Assembly (NCBI GenBank): GCA_903872785.1
Contig: CAIQLZ010000015.1
Location: 1 to 22,893, forward strand
Length of the DNA stretch: 22,893 nucleotides
From: Candidatus Levyibacteriota bacterium
GTDB taxonomy: Bacteria > Patescibacteriota > Microgenomatia > Levybacterales > UBA12049
Reading direction: 5' to 3'
The notes beneath the pieces are model-generated. The model was given only the letters and a program-made list of their open reading frames with translations. It did no database searches and was not told the origin of the DNA. The first letter of the stretch is position 1. Every line of letters starts with the position of its first letter. This document shows, piece by piece, positions 9,056 through 15,668 of this stretch. The translations under genes were made by a program, and so were the position numbers.

Positions 9056-9084
9056 TTGCTTTTGTAAAGAACAAAAGCTATTAT
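9056..9084 (+). promoter_or_regulatory. Promoter of the transglycosylase-like gene
   Basis: TTGCTT (9056-9061) and TATTAT (9079-9084) are spaced by exactly 17 bases. The -10 box ends six bases before the GTG start. The -35 sequence is the same as that seen upstream of purA. Confidence 0.55.
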
Positions 9085-9090
9085 TGCTTC

Positions 9091-9627
9091 GTGCGGAAAA
9101 AGAAAATATTAATTCAATTTTTAGTTCTAGTTATTTTTGTAGCTGTTATTTTCAAAATTGCTTTTTATTTTCAGGTAAAAAAAACTCAGAATGAAGTTGC
9201 GGGGGCAAAGATTTCATTAGCCAAAATTCCAACCATTATTCCGACTTTTACGCCAACTCCAACCAATACTCCAACCCCTACTTTAATTCCAACTCCAACT
9301 GCAACACCAAGTCCAACCTTAATTCCGGTTATTATTCTTCCCAAAGACCTTGACGATCTTTTTACAAAATATAGCAATGAATACAACGTAGACAAAGAGC
9401 TTTTGAAAAGAATTGCCAAGTGTGAATCAGGCCTTAATCCCAATGCGGCAACCAGCCTTTATGCCGGACTTTTCCAGTTTGCAAAACAGACGTGGAACAG
9501 CGCAAGAACTTCCATGAAAATGGATCCTGACATAAACTTGCGTTTTAATCCTGAGGAATCTATCCGAACAGCTGCCTTTATGGTTTCTCAAGGGCATTTG
9601 GGCATCTGGCCGAATTGCGGTAAATAA
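9091..9627 (+). CDS. Stalked lytic-transglycosylase-like protein
   Basis: The protein (178 residues, GTG start) has an N-terminal membrane helix (residues about 6-27), a Thr-Pro-rich stalk encoded by a degenerate CCAACT-type tandem repeat (about 50-80), and a C-terminal lysozyme-like fold. The fold shows LLKRIAKCESGLNPNA, with E112 at the position of the catalytic glutamate of soluble lytic transglycosylases, then SLYAGLFQFAKQTW and a final WPNC. C111 and C176 could form a disulfide. The likely role is cutting peptidoglycan outside the cytoplasmic membrane. The domain is short for the family. Activity is inferred from the glutamate and the GLFQF-type motif. Confidence 0.85.
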   Translation: MRKKKILIQFLVLVIFVAVIFKIAFYFQVKKTQNEVAGAKISLAKIPTIIPTFTPTPTNTPTPTLIPTPTATPSPTLIPVIILPKDLDDLFTKYSNEYNVDKELLKRIAKCESGLNPNAATSLYAGLFQFAKQTWNSARTSMKMDPDINLRFNPEESIRTAAFMVSQGHLGIWPNCGK

Positions 9628-9654
9628 TTAGGACCTGGCGGGCAATGTTTTAAA

Positions 9655-10143
9655 TTAAATTTTTGGAATCCAGCGGGGGACTTTCTTCGTGTATTTTACA
9701 TATTGTTCCCCAAATCTTTTACGAAGTTCCGGCTCTTCAGCATATACCACAAATACATGAATGATTAGAAAAAATAGCAGAGGATACAAAAGCAATAATA
9801 AGTGTCCAAATAGAAAAAACAGTCCTAAAAAAATAAATATTTCAGACAAATACATTGGGTTACGGCAATATTTATATAACCCGTTAACGATGAATCGTTT
9901 CGGTTGTTCTATGACGGGTAGGGGAGTTGTCCTGCCGGTTTTTAAATGCAGAATTGCAGAATAAATAACTGCACCAAGACCAATAGCAATAAATATTGTT
10001 CCGACACTTTTATAATATACATTATGGTAAGCGGGCAAGTTAAGATAATTGTTCAGAGAAATTAAGAATATCGGTATGCCGATTAAGATAAAGCCGACAA
10101 ACACTGTCTGTAAAAAGAAGGAGATTATTTTCCGGATATTCAC
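9655..10143 (-). CDS. Isoprenylcysteine carboxyl methyltransferase-like membrane protein (copy 1)
   Basis: The 162-residue protein has about four membrane helices. The conserved C-terminal part reads TPLPVIEQPKRFIVNGLYKY, then RNPMYLSE, and ends EEPELRKRFGEQYVKY followed by VPRWIP. This is the S-adenosylmethionine-binding pattern of the ICMT/PEMT-like family, which methylates lipids or prenylated groups in other organisms. The substrate here is unknown. The start is GTG at 10143, preceded at 7 bases by TGCTATAAT. A second copy lies at 20256-20740 on the opposite strand, with the same GTG start and the same promoter pattern. Confidence 0.85.
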   Translation of the reverse strand: MNIRKIISFFLQTVFVGFILIGIPIFLISLNNYLNLPAYHNVYYKSVGTIFIAIGLGAVIYSAILHLKTGRTTPLPVIEQPKRFIVNGLYKYCRNPMYLSEIFIFLGLFFLFGHLLLLLYPLLFFLIIHVFVVYAEEPELRKRFGEQYVKYTKKVPRWIPKI

Positions 10144-10150
10144 ATATCAA

Positions 10151-10159
10151 ATTATAGCA
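10151..10159 (-). promoter_or_regulatory. Extended -10 promoter of methyltransferase-like copy 1
   Basis: TGCTATAAT on the minus strand ends seven bases before the GTG start. The same TTTTGCTATAATTT string precedes copy 2 at 20239-20252, so promoter and gene were duplicated together. Confidence 0.6.
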
Positions 10160-10205
10160 AAAATTAAAACTACTTTATTAATTTAATAATATTGGTGCTT
10201 CTTAA

Positions 10206-10214
10206 TGGTATAAT
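10206..10214 (+). promoter_or_regulatory. Extended -10 promoter
   Basis: TGGTATAAT ends eight bases before the ATG at 10223 and so predicts a leaderless message for the 376-residue protein. Confidence 0.6.
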
Positions 10215-10222
10215 TGCGCCGT

Positions 10223-11353
10223 ATGGAAACATTGAGGGTGGAAAGAAGAATATTAAGGTCAACTCCAAATCTGCCTGCAAAAATGGGGAAAGAATCATTG
10301 CATCTTGTTCCAGAAAATATTGTTAGATTTAATGAAGTTAAACAATATCCATTTTTTAATGAGAATAACCGTGGAATTAGATTCAGTCCTTTTACAGGCG
10401 AAATTTACATTTCAACCTACAGGCATAGTCTAAAAAATGAATCACAAAGTCAGCCGTCTGAAGAAGAAATCGTTTTAATGCAACGGGGAAGAAAACCCTC
10501 ACAGGAAATACTCCAAAGATGGAATAAATATCCCGACATAGAATGCGCTGTACGTAGTGCGGAGCATGTTTTGAATCTTTACGGAAAAGAAGGAGGAGAA
10601 ATGGTTGATAATACTCGGGGAGCAATTAATCTTACCAAGCGTTTATTAACCAAGTTTGAATTGAGAGGAATAAATAAAGAAAATCTTGAAATAATTACCC
10701 AAGAAACATTGGAAGAGTTAGCTCTTCTTGGTTTTGGTGATGCCGAGAAACCAATCAGGCAAAGAATTGCCTTGCAAATAACTAACGCTGTAGGGAAGGA
10801 TAAATTAGAGCGATTAAATCCTTTGATTTCCAGAACAAGACTTGCATCTGCATGGCTTAAAGCAATACGGGAACTTTTAGTTGCTAAAAAAGTTAGGGAA
10901 AAATTTTCCGTAGTTATGACTGATTTACTGTCGGAACGCACTATTGAAAGATTTTATTTAAGTCAGGCGGCGATATTAATTCAGGACATGTTGGAAAATC
11001 AAAATTCAGATGATTTAAAGTCAAAAATATCCGTATTAAAAACATTTTCTTCGACTTTCCTAACTCCGGAAAAAATAAAAGTCGCACCATACAGAAAAGC
11101 CGCCCTTCTTTCTCATTATTCTTTATTTGGAATAAGAAATAAATCAGAAAAGGATTTACTTATTGTCGCGTCTGAGAATGAACAAGAATCCCTTGACATA
11201 TTAAGTTTCAAGCCTATAAATGAAGTTTTGGAAGGTGCCTTATTCAAGAAAAATGCCTGTTGGGAGGTGCAGGAAAGGTTAATAAAATCTTTGGTAACTA
11301 TTAAAAATGTGCTAGATAAAGGAGGCAATGATTTAAAAGAAAAGATTATTTGA
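10223..11353 (+). CDS. Hypothetical protein, 376 residues, largely helical
   Basis: I do not recognise this protein. It has no signal peptide or membrane segment. The N-terminal 100 residues are mixed and basic (METLRVERRILR, RGIRFSPFTGEIYIST); residues about 110-376 are predominantly helical with regular Leu and Ile spacing. The start is ATG at 10223 because the -10 box ends at 10214; an in-frame TTG at 10214 would overlap that box. It converges on the zinc-ribbon gene with only a 7-base gap between the two stops. A cytoplasmic role is likely, but no function can be assigned. Confidence 0.7.
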   Translation: METLRVERRILRSTPNLPAKMGKESLHLVPENIVRFNEVKQYPFFNENNRGIRFSPFTGEIYISTYRHSLKNESQSQPSEEEIVLMQRGRKPSQEILQRWNKYPDIECAVRSAEHVLNLYGKEGGEMVDNTRGAINLTKRLLTKFELRGINKENLEIITQETLEELALLGFGDAEKPIRQRIALQITNAVGKDKLERLNPLISRTRLASAWLKAIRELLVAKKVREKFSVVMTDLLSERTIERFYLSQAAILIQDMLENQNSDDLKSKISVLKTFSSTFLTPEKIKVAPYRKAALLSHYSLFGIRNKSEKDLLIVASENEQESLDILSFKPINEVLEGALFKKNACWEVQERLIKSLVTIKNVLDKGGNDLKEKII

Positions 11354-11360
11354 AGTAAAT

Positions 11361-11633
11361 TTAATTAGTTTTTTGCCATCTCTTAAGTTTGGGCAATATG
11401 TCTTCTGCCATCTTTTTTGCCATTTCTTCTGACATTCCCATTTGAGTGCCAAATTTCATATTTTTATCTATTTTTTCTTGCAAAGTTATTCCTTCATCTA
11501 AGAATTTGCCGTTCTGAAAACAGTGAGAATAATATTCTTCGCTTTTGCCTCCATCAGCATTAATTCCGAAATCTCCATCTTTTGTAAGCGGCATACCGCA
11601 ACTCTGACACATTGGTCCTTTTGGGAATTCCAT
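11361..11633 (-). CDS. Putative zinc-ribbon domain protein
   Basis: The 90-residue cytoplasmic protein carries MCQSCGMPL near residue 8, then DFGINADGGKSEEYYSHCF and a C-terminal LPKLKRWQK. This matches the 'putative zinc ribbon' family (the CxxCGMPL plus YCxYCF pattern). The usual second CxxC pair is reduced to His-Cys (SHCF), so one zinc ligand may be histidine. Family function is not established; related domains are often fused to transcription regulators. TATAAT at 11644-11649 lies 10 bases before the ATG. Confidence 0.85.
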   Translation of the reverse strand: MEFPKGPMCQSCGMPLTKDGDFGINADGGKSEEYYSHCFQNGKFLDEGITLQEKIDKNMKFGTQMGMSEEMAKKMAEDILPKLKRWQKTN

Positions 11634-11643
11634 AGTTCTAATT

Positions 11644-11649
11644 ATTATA
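11644..11649 (-). promoter_or_regulatory. -10 box for the zinc-ribbon gene
   Basis: TATAAT on the minus strand is 10 bases from the ATG at 11633. Confidence 0.45.
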
Positions 11650-11730
11650 CTTTTTCTTTGGGTTAAAATAATTAGTTAGCGGTTTTTATTGGTTTTACCT
11701 GATGGGGATATGGTTTTCTGTTAGAACTTT

Positions 11731-11739
11731 TGTTATACT
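11731..11739 (+). promoter_or_regulatory. Extended -10 promoter of the MetF-like gene
   Basis: TGTTATACT ends nine bases before the ATG at 11749. A GTTAGAAC string just upstream (11720-11727) matches the outer box of the cassette-array repeats, so an old repeat end may sit in this promoter. Confidence 0.5.
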
Positions 11740-11748
11740 ACCAAAATT

Positions 11749-12663
11749 ATGTCAGCCGAAAATCCTCATAGACTCAATGTTTTTGAAAGTCTCAGCAGTG
11801 TAAACAAAAAAAAACTATTTGATTGGTTTGATAAAGCTAATTTTGAGATTATTCCTCCTGAAAAGACCATTATCAAACTTGATAAATTGCCGATGGATAG
11901 GAAAATTTCTGTCATAAGTTCGCCGACAAAATCCGTAGAGCATACTATCCAGTTCTCACAAGGATTAATCGAGTCCGGAAGAAAATTGGTTATGCCTCAT
12001 ATTGCAGCTAGACATTTTAAGGATTCGGACCACGTCATTGAGGTAATGGATAAATTGCGAGAGCTTGGTGTTAATCAGATCTTTTCGATTGCTGGAGACA
12101 ATGATAATCCGAGTGGACCATTTAAAGGGTCATTAGATTTTTTAAAGGAGATACAAAAACAAAATATCCATATAGATAAAGTAAATATCGCCGGATATCC
12201 TGAAGGACATCCTAAAATATCAAAAGTAGATTTAGATAAGAATCTTCTTGAAAAACAAGCATGGGCTAAAGAAACCGGGACAGAAATGAGTATTGTTACG
12301 CAAATATGCTTTGATTCTAGAAAAGTTGCTGACTGGATTGAAAGAATAAGAGGGCTCGGCGTGACGTTACCGGTTATTATTGGAATACCCGTGAAAGGCA
12401 TAAGTCTTCATGATCTTTATAAGCTTGCGGAAAGATCGGGAGTTGGAGATTCCATGAATATTATAAATCAAAATCCTGGTCTCATTTCAAAATTAGTTAG
12501 AGCCAGTATTTTTGGAAAAAACTATGCTGCTGACGATTTTTTGGCAAACTTAAATAGAATAACCTCTGAGAGGCATAAGATAGAAGGAATGCATATTTTT
12601 ACTTATTTCAAAATTAACTTAACAATGGAATGGATTGAAAAATCAAAAGATTCTCTCAGATAG
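11749..12663 (+). CDS. Methylenetetrahydrofolate reductase-like protein
   Basis: The 304-residue cytosolic protein has the layout of the MetF flavin-binding TIM barrel: ISVISSPTKSVEHTI early, VMPHIAARHFKDSDHVIE (the usual PHLTCR-type segment), NQIFSIAGDNDNP (the typical LRGD block), VNIAGYPEGHPKIS (matching the AxYPExHP motif), FDSRKVADWI, then LPVIIGIP and GMHIFTYF. MetF reduces methylene-THF to methyl-THF. The GDNDNP segment and the HIAARH segment deviate from the classic enzyme, so substrate and cofactor use could differ; related proteins act in other one-carbon steps. No folate gene lies nearby. It ends just before the minus-strand cassette region. Confidence 0.8.
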   Translation: MSAENPHRLNVFESLSSVNKKKLFDWFDKANFEIIPPEKTIIKLDKLPMDRKISVISSPTKSVEHTIQFSQGLIESGRKLVMPHIAARHFKDSDHVIEVMDKLRELGVNQIFSIAGDNDNPSGPFKGSLDFLKEIQKQNIHIDKVNIAGYPEGHPKISKVDLDKNLLEKQAWAKETGTEMSIVTQICFDSRKVADWIERIRGLGVTLPVIIGIPVKGISLHDLYKLAERSGVGDSMNIINQNPGLISKLVRASIFGKNYAADDFLANLNRITSERHKIEGMHIFTYFKINLTMEWIEKSKDSLR

Positions 12664-12690
12664 ATTCCCTGAAACCTCAAATTTAAAAAA

Positions 12691-12740
12691 TTGGCAACAA
12701 TCGTTCCTATTTATTCCGCGCAATGAACGATGTTAGAATC
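12691..12740 (-). repeat. attC-like repeat 1
   Basis: This repeat follows the gene ending at 12760. The minus strand reads TTCTAAC, ATCGTTC, an 18-base loop, GAACGAT, then TGTTGCC. The two arms pair over ten base pairs with one bulged T. It is the longest and best-paired copy. Confidence 0.65.
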
Positions 12741-12759
12741 TGTTTATGATTTAACTAAT

Positions 12760-13257
12760 TTAGCGTTTGACTGATTGTTGGGTTTTATCGTTCCAACATT
12801 CGGAAATCAAATTTGACGGAAAAGCGGGATATGCAGTAAGGTTGGAGCAAAGAATAACTCCATTACCATCCCAGACCAACTTCCATATTCCATTTATCTT
12901 TGCCGCAAACCACATGGCGCCTCCGCCCTGTTCAGATGCTCCTCCTGACGCATAACCTCCTTCAATTTTTGAAACAGTAATGTTAAGAGAATTAGCTTGG
13001 TTTCCGTGTTCGACAACTAATGCGTTTTTAATTGTTTGTTTAAGAATTGATCCCTCATCAACTATGGGGGTTGGTGTTGAAATTATAACTTCTTGAGTAG
13101 GAGTTGAAGAGGGTTGACTAGTTGGTGGTGGAGTTTGTTTATTTTGATTAGGAATATTTTTTGTCCCAAAGTAATAAGCGCCAAAACTAACAACGCCAAG
13201 TAAGATAAAAATTAAAGAAATTTTTCCAAATAAAGAGAAAAAGCTATCTGAACGCAT
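12760..13257 (-). CDS. Stalked exported protein (cassette gene)
   Basis: The 165-residue protein has a membrane helix at about 9-29 (FGKISLIFILLGVVSFGAYY), a Pro/Thr/Ser stalk at about 37-67 and a C-terminal domain of about 95 residues. That domain contains the Gly-rich segment GGYASGGASEQGGGAMWFAA and WKLVWDGNGVILCSNL, with two cysteines that could pair. I do not know a named family. It is the last gene of the minus-strand cassette-like series and is followed within 20 bases by repeat 1. The ATG at 13257 is preceded by TATAGGTAAG, which holds a weak AGGTAAG ribosome site. Confidence 0.78.
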   Translation of the reverse strand: MRSDSFFSLFGKISLIFILLGVVSFGAYYFGTKNIPNQNKQTPPPTSQPSSTPTQEVIISTPTPIVDEGSILKQTIKNALVVEHGNQANSLNITVSKIEGGYASGGASEQGGGAMWFAAKINGIWKLVWDGNGVILCSNLTAYPAFPSNLISECWNDKTQQSVKR

Positions 13258-13293
13258 CTTACCTATAAGTTTATCACATTAAGTAAAGTTTGA

Positions 13294-13329
13294 GGCTAAC
13301 TTGCTTCGCCTAGTGAGCGATGTTAAAAC
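13294..13329 (-). repeat. attC-like repeat 2
   Basis: Minus strand: TTTTAAC, ATCGCTC, loop, GAAGC, then GTTAGCC. It begins at the base following the stop codon of the 60-residue gene (stop 13330-13332). GTTAGCC is close to the GTTRRRY core of integron sites. The stem keeps the same bulged A as copies 3 and 4 but has C-G where they have T-A. Confidence 0.65.
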
Positions 13330-13512
13330 CTATTGCCACTTATAAATATGTATTGCTATATACATCGCCAACATTCCTAGTAAAAAACCAAGAGAGTACC
13401 TAACTACACCATGAAATGTTTCTTTACTAAAAACAAAATAAACGAATGAGTTTAAAAGTACAAAAATAATAATTACTGCTATTTCATATTGACTAAGAGG
13501 ATGTTCTTGCAT
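13330..13512 (-). CDS. 60-residue two-helix membrane protein (cassette gene)
   Basis: This tiny protein has two membrane helices (about 10-28 and 38-56) and a short polar link. Function unknown. TACAAT lies six bases before the ATG at 13512, so it is probably transcribed on its own as leaderless mRNA. Its stop codon abuts repeat 2. Confidence 0.6.
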   Translation of the reverse strand: MQEHPLSQYEIAVIIIFVLLNSFVYFVFSKETFHGVVRYSLGFLLGMLAMYIAIHIYKWQ

Positions 13513-13618
13513 TACTTCATTGTAACGATTATTTAAAATATTCCTACTTTCTCGAAAATCCCCAAAACCGATAATAAATCCAGAATTATACTATTTTGAA
13601 AATTGTTATCCCCACAAT

Positions 13619-14128
13619 TTATTGATTTGAAGTTATACAATTTTCAAATGTTGTTTTTCCACTTTCGGTAATAAACGCTGTATTTCCTTTATTCCAAAAA
13701 ACGAAAATCTCATCCGATCTTGCATAGCGAGCACCTGAAGCCGAAATAGCATGGGGAACAGACAACTTTCTTCCGTCGCTTAAAATCAAATCTACAAACT
13801 TATCATCTTTGGGATAAAATGTAGCAGTTATTGATTTTAACTTACTGCATGTGAAAACAGCTGTTTTTGGTAAAGTCTTGGTGCAATATTCTTCCCAAAT
13901 CCTTAAACATTTATTTTTTACCTGGCACCATGTGTACCCAGCCCCAATCAAACACCCATGCGAATCTTTATTTCCTCCAATTAAGTTTTGAGGAGGATTT
14001 GAGGCATTTTTTTGATTAGCTAGGAAATATGTTCTTCCTCCAAAAACTGCTAAAAAGAATATTACTATAATTAAAAACAACTTAATTTTAGAAGAAGGCT
14101 TAGTAGGGGAAACTGGTATTTGATTCAT
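13619..14128 (-). CDS. Membrane-anchored MliC-type lysozyme inhibitor (cassette gene)
   Basis: The 169-residue protein has an N-terminal membrane anchor at about 16-36, then a short Cys-containing motif (HGCLIGAGYTWCQVKNKC, LRIWEEYC), and a C-terminal MliC domain from about residue 88. The domain shows FTCSKLKSITATFYP, ILSDGRKLSVPHAISASGAR and YARSDEIFVFWNKGNTAFI, with a final Cys. MliC proteins bind and block c-type lysozyme; the SASGARY segment, which enters the lysozyme active site in the characterised family, is intact. The role inferred is protection of the cell envelope from host or environmental lysozyme. It is in one cassette-like unit with the 60-residue gene. Confidence 0.88.
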   Translation of the reverse strand: MNQIPVSPTKPSSKIKLFLIIVIFFLAVFGGRTYFLANQKNASNPPQNLIGGNKDSHGCLIGAGYTWCQVKNKCLRIWEEYCTKTLPKTAVFTCSKLKSITATFYPKDDKFVDLILSDGRKLSVPHAISASGARYARSDEIFVFWNKGNTAFITESGKTTFENCITSNQ

Positions 14129-14190
14129 AAAAATAGTTTAAAAGAATAATAAGAGTAAGTCAAGTCTGAGGCTGGTATGTATATTAAGCA

Positions 14191-14225
14191 ATATCATTGT
14201 TCCGTCTGATGGACGATGTTAGAAC
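14191..14225 (-). repeat. attC-like repeat 3
   Basis: Minus strand: GTTCTAAC, ATCGTCC, a loop with ATCAGAC, GGAAC, then a degenerate far box. It begins three bases after the stop of the gene at 14229. An eight-pair stem with a single bulge is visible (CATTGTTCC against GGACGATG on the plus strand). Confidence 0.65.
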
Positions 14226-14228
14226 TTA

Positions 14229-14417
14229 TTATCTTAAGTGAATATAAACATAAATTCCAATTGCCATTATTTCAATAAGACTAATCAAAAATATTAGCAT
14301 ACCAACGGAGTGTATTTTTGAATGTATCCCGTTATTCTTAATCGCATAATACAAAACGAAATTGTTAACGGATATAATAATTGCAACAAAAATAATAAAT
14401 TTTGTTATAAAATTCAT
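14229..14417 (-). CDS. 62-residue two-helix membrane protein (cassette gene)
   Basis: Two membrane helices (about 5-25 and 38-58) separated by a polar KNNGIHSKIHS link. Function unknown. It starts 13 bases after the stop of the gene at 14431 and is likely co-translated with it; the same cassette-like unit then ends in repeat 3. Confidence 0.55.
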   Translation of the reverse strand: MNFITKFIIFVAIIISVNNFVLYYAIKNNGIHSKIHSVGMLIFLISLIEIMAIGIYVYIHLR

Positions 14418-14430
14418 AAAAATAACCCCA

Positions 14431-14619
14431 TTACTTTTTCAAAAAATCCACAAAAGGTTTGACTCCTAAGATTAAAGCAATTACCAAAAACCAAGCCCAG
14501 TGAACACCCATAACCCAGTTGGCAAATGCAGGCCAAGCAGAAACTAAAAATAACGTAAAAAATAATACCGACCATTTCGTTAAACCTATATCCCAAAATC
14601 CAAAATGCTTAAAGTTCAT
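14431..14619 (-). CDS. 62-residue two-helix membrane protein with WDIGL motif (cassette gene)
   Basis: The protein starts MNFKHFGFWDIGLTKWS, then has two helices with aromatic clusters (SAWPAFANWVMGVHWAWF). I have the impression of similar small proteins in CPR and archaeal genomes, but no function is known. ATG at 14619 is set by a strong ribosome binding site at 14623-14633. This contrasts with the leaderless genes around it. Confidence 0.65.
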   Translation of the reverse strand: MNFKHFGFWDIGLTKWSVLFFTLFLVSAWPAFANWVMGVHWAWFLVIALILGVKPFVDFLKK

Positions 14620-14622
14620 ATT

Positions 14623-14633
14623 CCACCCCCTTT
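14623..14633 (-). promoter_or_regulatory. Strong Shine-Dalgarno site
   Basis: AAGGGGGTGG lies three bases before the ATG at 14619. It is the best ribosome binding site in the window and marks this cassette gene as expressed differently from the leaderless chromosomal genes. Confidence 0.7.
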
Positions 14634-14654
14634 CCGTTTATACACTTATAATGC

Positions 14655-14677
14655 TATGCCGAAATAATTTTGGCATA
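14655..14677. repeat. Palindrome TATGCC/GGCATA
   Basis: Arms TATGCC (14655-14660) and GGCATA (14672-14677) are separated by 11 AT-rich bases, immediately beyond the far end of repeat 4. A related half-degraded copy (TATGCCCGAAATTATTTGGC) lies at the left end of repeat 5 (15587-15606), so the repeated unit is larger than the core. Confidence 0.5.
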
Positions 14678-14682
14678 TTAAG

Positions 14683-14718
14683 CGTCAACTGGTTCCGCGC
14701 AATGGACGATGTTCGAAC
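14683..14718 (-). repeat. attC-like repeat 4
   Basis: Minus strand: TTCGAAC, ATCGTCC, loop ATTGCGC, GGAAC, CA, GTTGACG. This is the closest copy to the consensus, with both outer boxes intact. It lies 60 bases after the stop of the CDGSH gene. Thirty of 31 bases at its right side match repeat 5. Confidence 0.65.
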
Positions 14719-14777
14719 TTTTTACGTTTACTCAACCTAGTATTTAACACACCATTATTAATGGTAACCCTTCTTTC

Positions 14778-15476
14778 TTACTTTTCTATTTTGTCCAAAA
14801 ATTTTGATGGGACATGTGTGGCGTCACAAAATGGTTTATTGTTTGATTTTCCACAACGACACAGAGCCGTTCTATTTCTTATCTCATAAACTTCTCCATT
14901 AAAGGATTCTATTGGAATGTTTCCCTTTACAAAGATTCCTGCACTTACTCCCTTTTCCGGATCTTGAACGATCTCGATAGATGGCTCATAAGTAGGTTCT
15001 ATTTTTTGCCCGGATTTTTCCACAACCGTTAATCTTCCGGTAGGGCAATCACAAGCTCCTCGTATTGCTTCTTTCCTGCTCTCTTTATTATTGGAATCTT
15101 CTATAAGATTCCACACATTTCCTTTCTCGCGATGACAAAAACGGGCAAAAGCACATCTTTGATCATCTAGTAAATCAACGGTAGGACCTTCAAGCAATTC
15201 TGCCCTGTCCATATATGTATCTTTTGATGCGGTTTCAGTGCCAGTGAACCTGTTGCGCATATGAGAACCGTCACAAAAGGGTGCATTTTTTGATTTACCG
15301 CAACGACATAACGCATATTTCTCAGATTGAGGAAGCTTACGACCGTCTTTTAATTCATAACCCTTTCCTTTGGGAACAATGATTTTTTCAGATAATGGAA
15401 TATTGCCAGTAACAAGATAAGGTCCATTATTTGATACCGTTATTTTGCATTTATTGTTTTTTTTAATATTCTTCAT
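14778..15476 (-). CDS. Double-CDGSH iron-sulfur protein (cassette gene)
   Basis: The 232-residue soluble protein has two CDGSH 2Fe-2S motifs: CRCGKSKNAPFCDGSH (C57, C59, C68, H72) and CRCGKSNNKPFCDATH near the C-terminus. The linker shows RCAFARFCHREKGNVW and GACDCPTGRL, a Cys-containing segment common in multi-domain CDGSH proteins. These proteins carry redox-active, acid-labile 2Fe-2S clusters with three Cys and one His. The cellular role is likely redox or iron handling; the partner is unknown. I use ATG at 15476, since the frame to 15530 passes through a palindrome (15480-15506) that looks like an operator or promoter. It is the first gene of the minus-strand series. Confidence 0.88.
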   Translation of the reverse strand: MKNIKKNNKCKITVSNNGPYLVTGNIPLSEKIIVPKGKGYELKDGRKLPQSEKYALCRCGKSKNAPFCDGSHMRNRFTGTETASKDTYMDRAELLEGPTVDLLDDQRCAFARFCHREKGNVWNLIEDSNNKESRKEAIRGACDCPTGRLTVVEKSGQKIEPTYEPSIEIVQDPEKGVSAGIFVKGNIPIESFNGEVYEIRNRTALCRCGKSNNKPFCDATHVPSKFLDKIEK

Positions 15477-15479
15477 GTA

Positions 15480-15506
15480 GTTATACTGATATATATGTAG
15501 TATAAC
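15480..15506 (-). promoter_or_regulatory. Palindrome at the promoter of the CDGSH gene
   Basis: GTTATACT and AGTATAAC form perfect 8-base inverted arms, 11 bases apart, ending 4 bases before the ATG. On the minus strand the outer arm contains a TATACT -10-like box. It may be an operator over the promoter; the inverted halves could also both be -10 boxes. Confidence 0.45.
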
Positions 15507-15596
15507 AATATTTTTAATCCTTTTCTTCAATCCATATTATTGTGGAGGTTTTGACGTTTCTCCGGAATCATTAAGAAGGATTATTAATATGCCCGA

Positions 15597-15632
15597 AATT
15601 ATTTGGCTTCGCGCAATGGGCGATGTTCGAAC
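15597..15632 (-). repeat. attC-like repeat 5
   Basis: Minus strand: TTCGAAC, ATCGCCC, loop ATTGCGC, GAAGC, then AT-rich sequence where the far GTT box has been lost. It lies upstream of the CDGSH gene and does not follow an open reading frame, so it would be the end of an empty or deleted cassette. Confidence 0.55.
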
Positions 15633-15668
15633 TTTTTACGCATAAAGTTTCCTATAATATCGTAGAAA

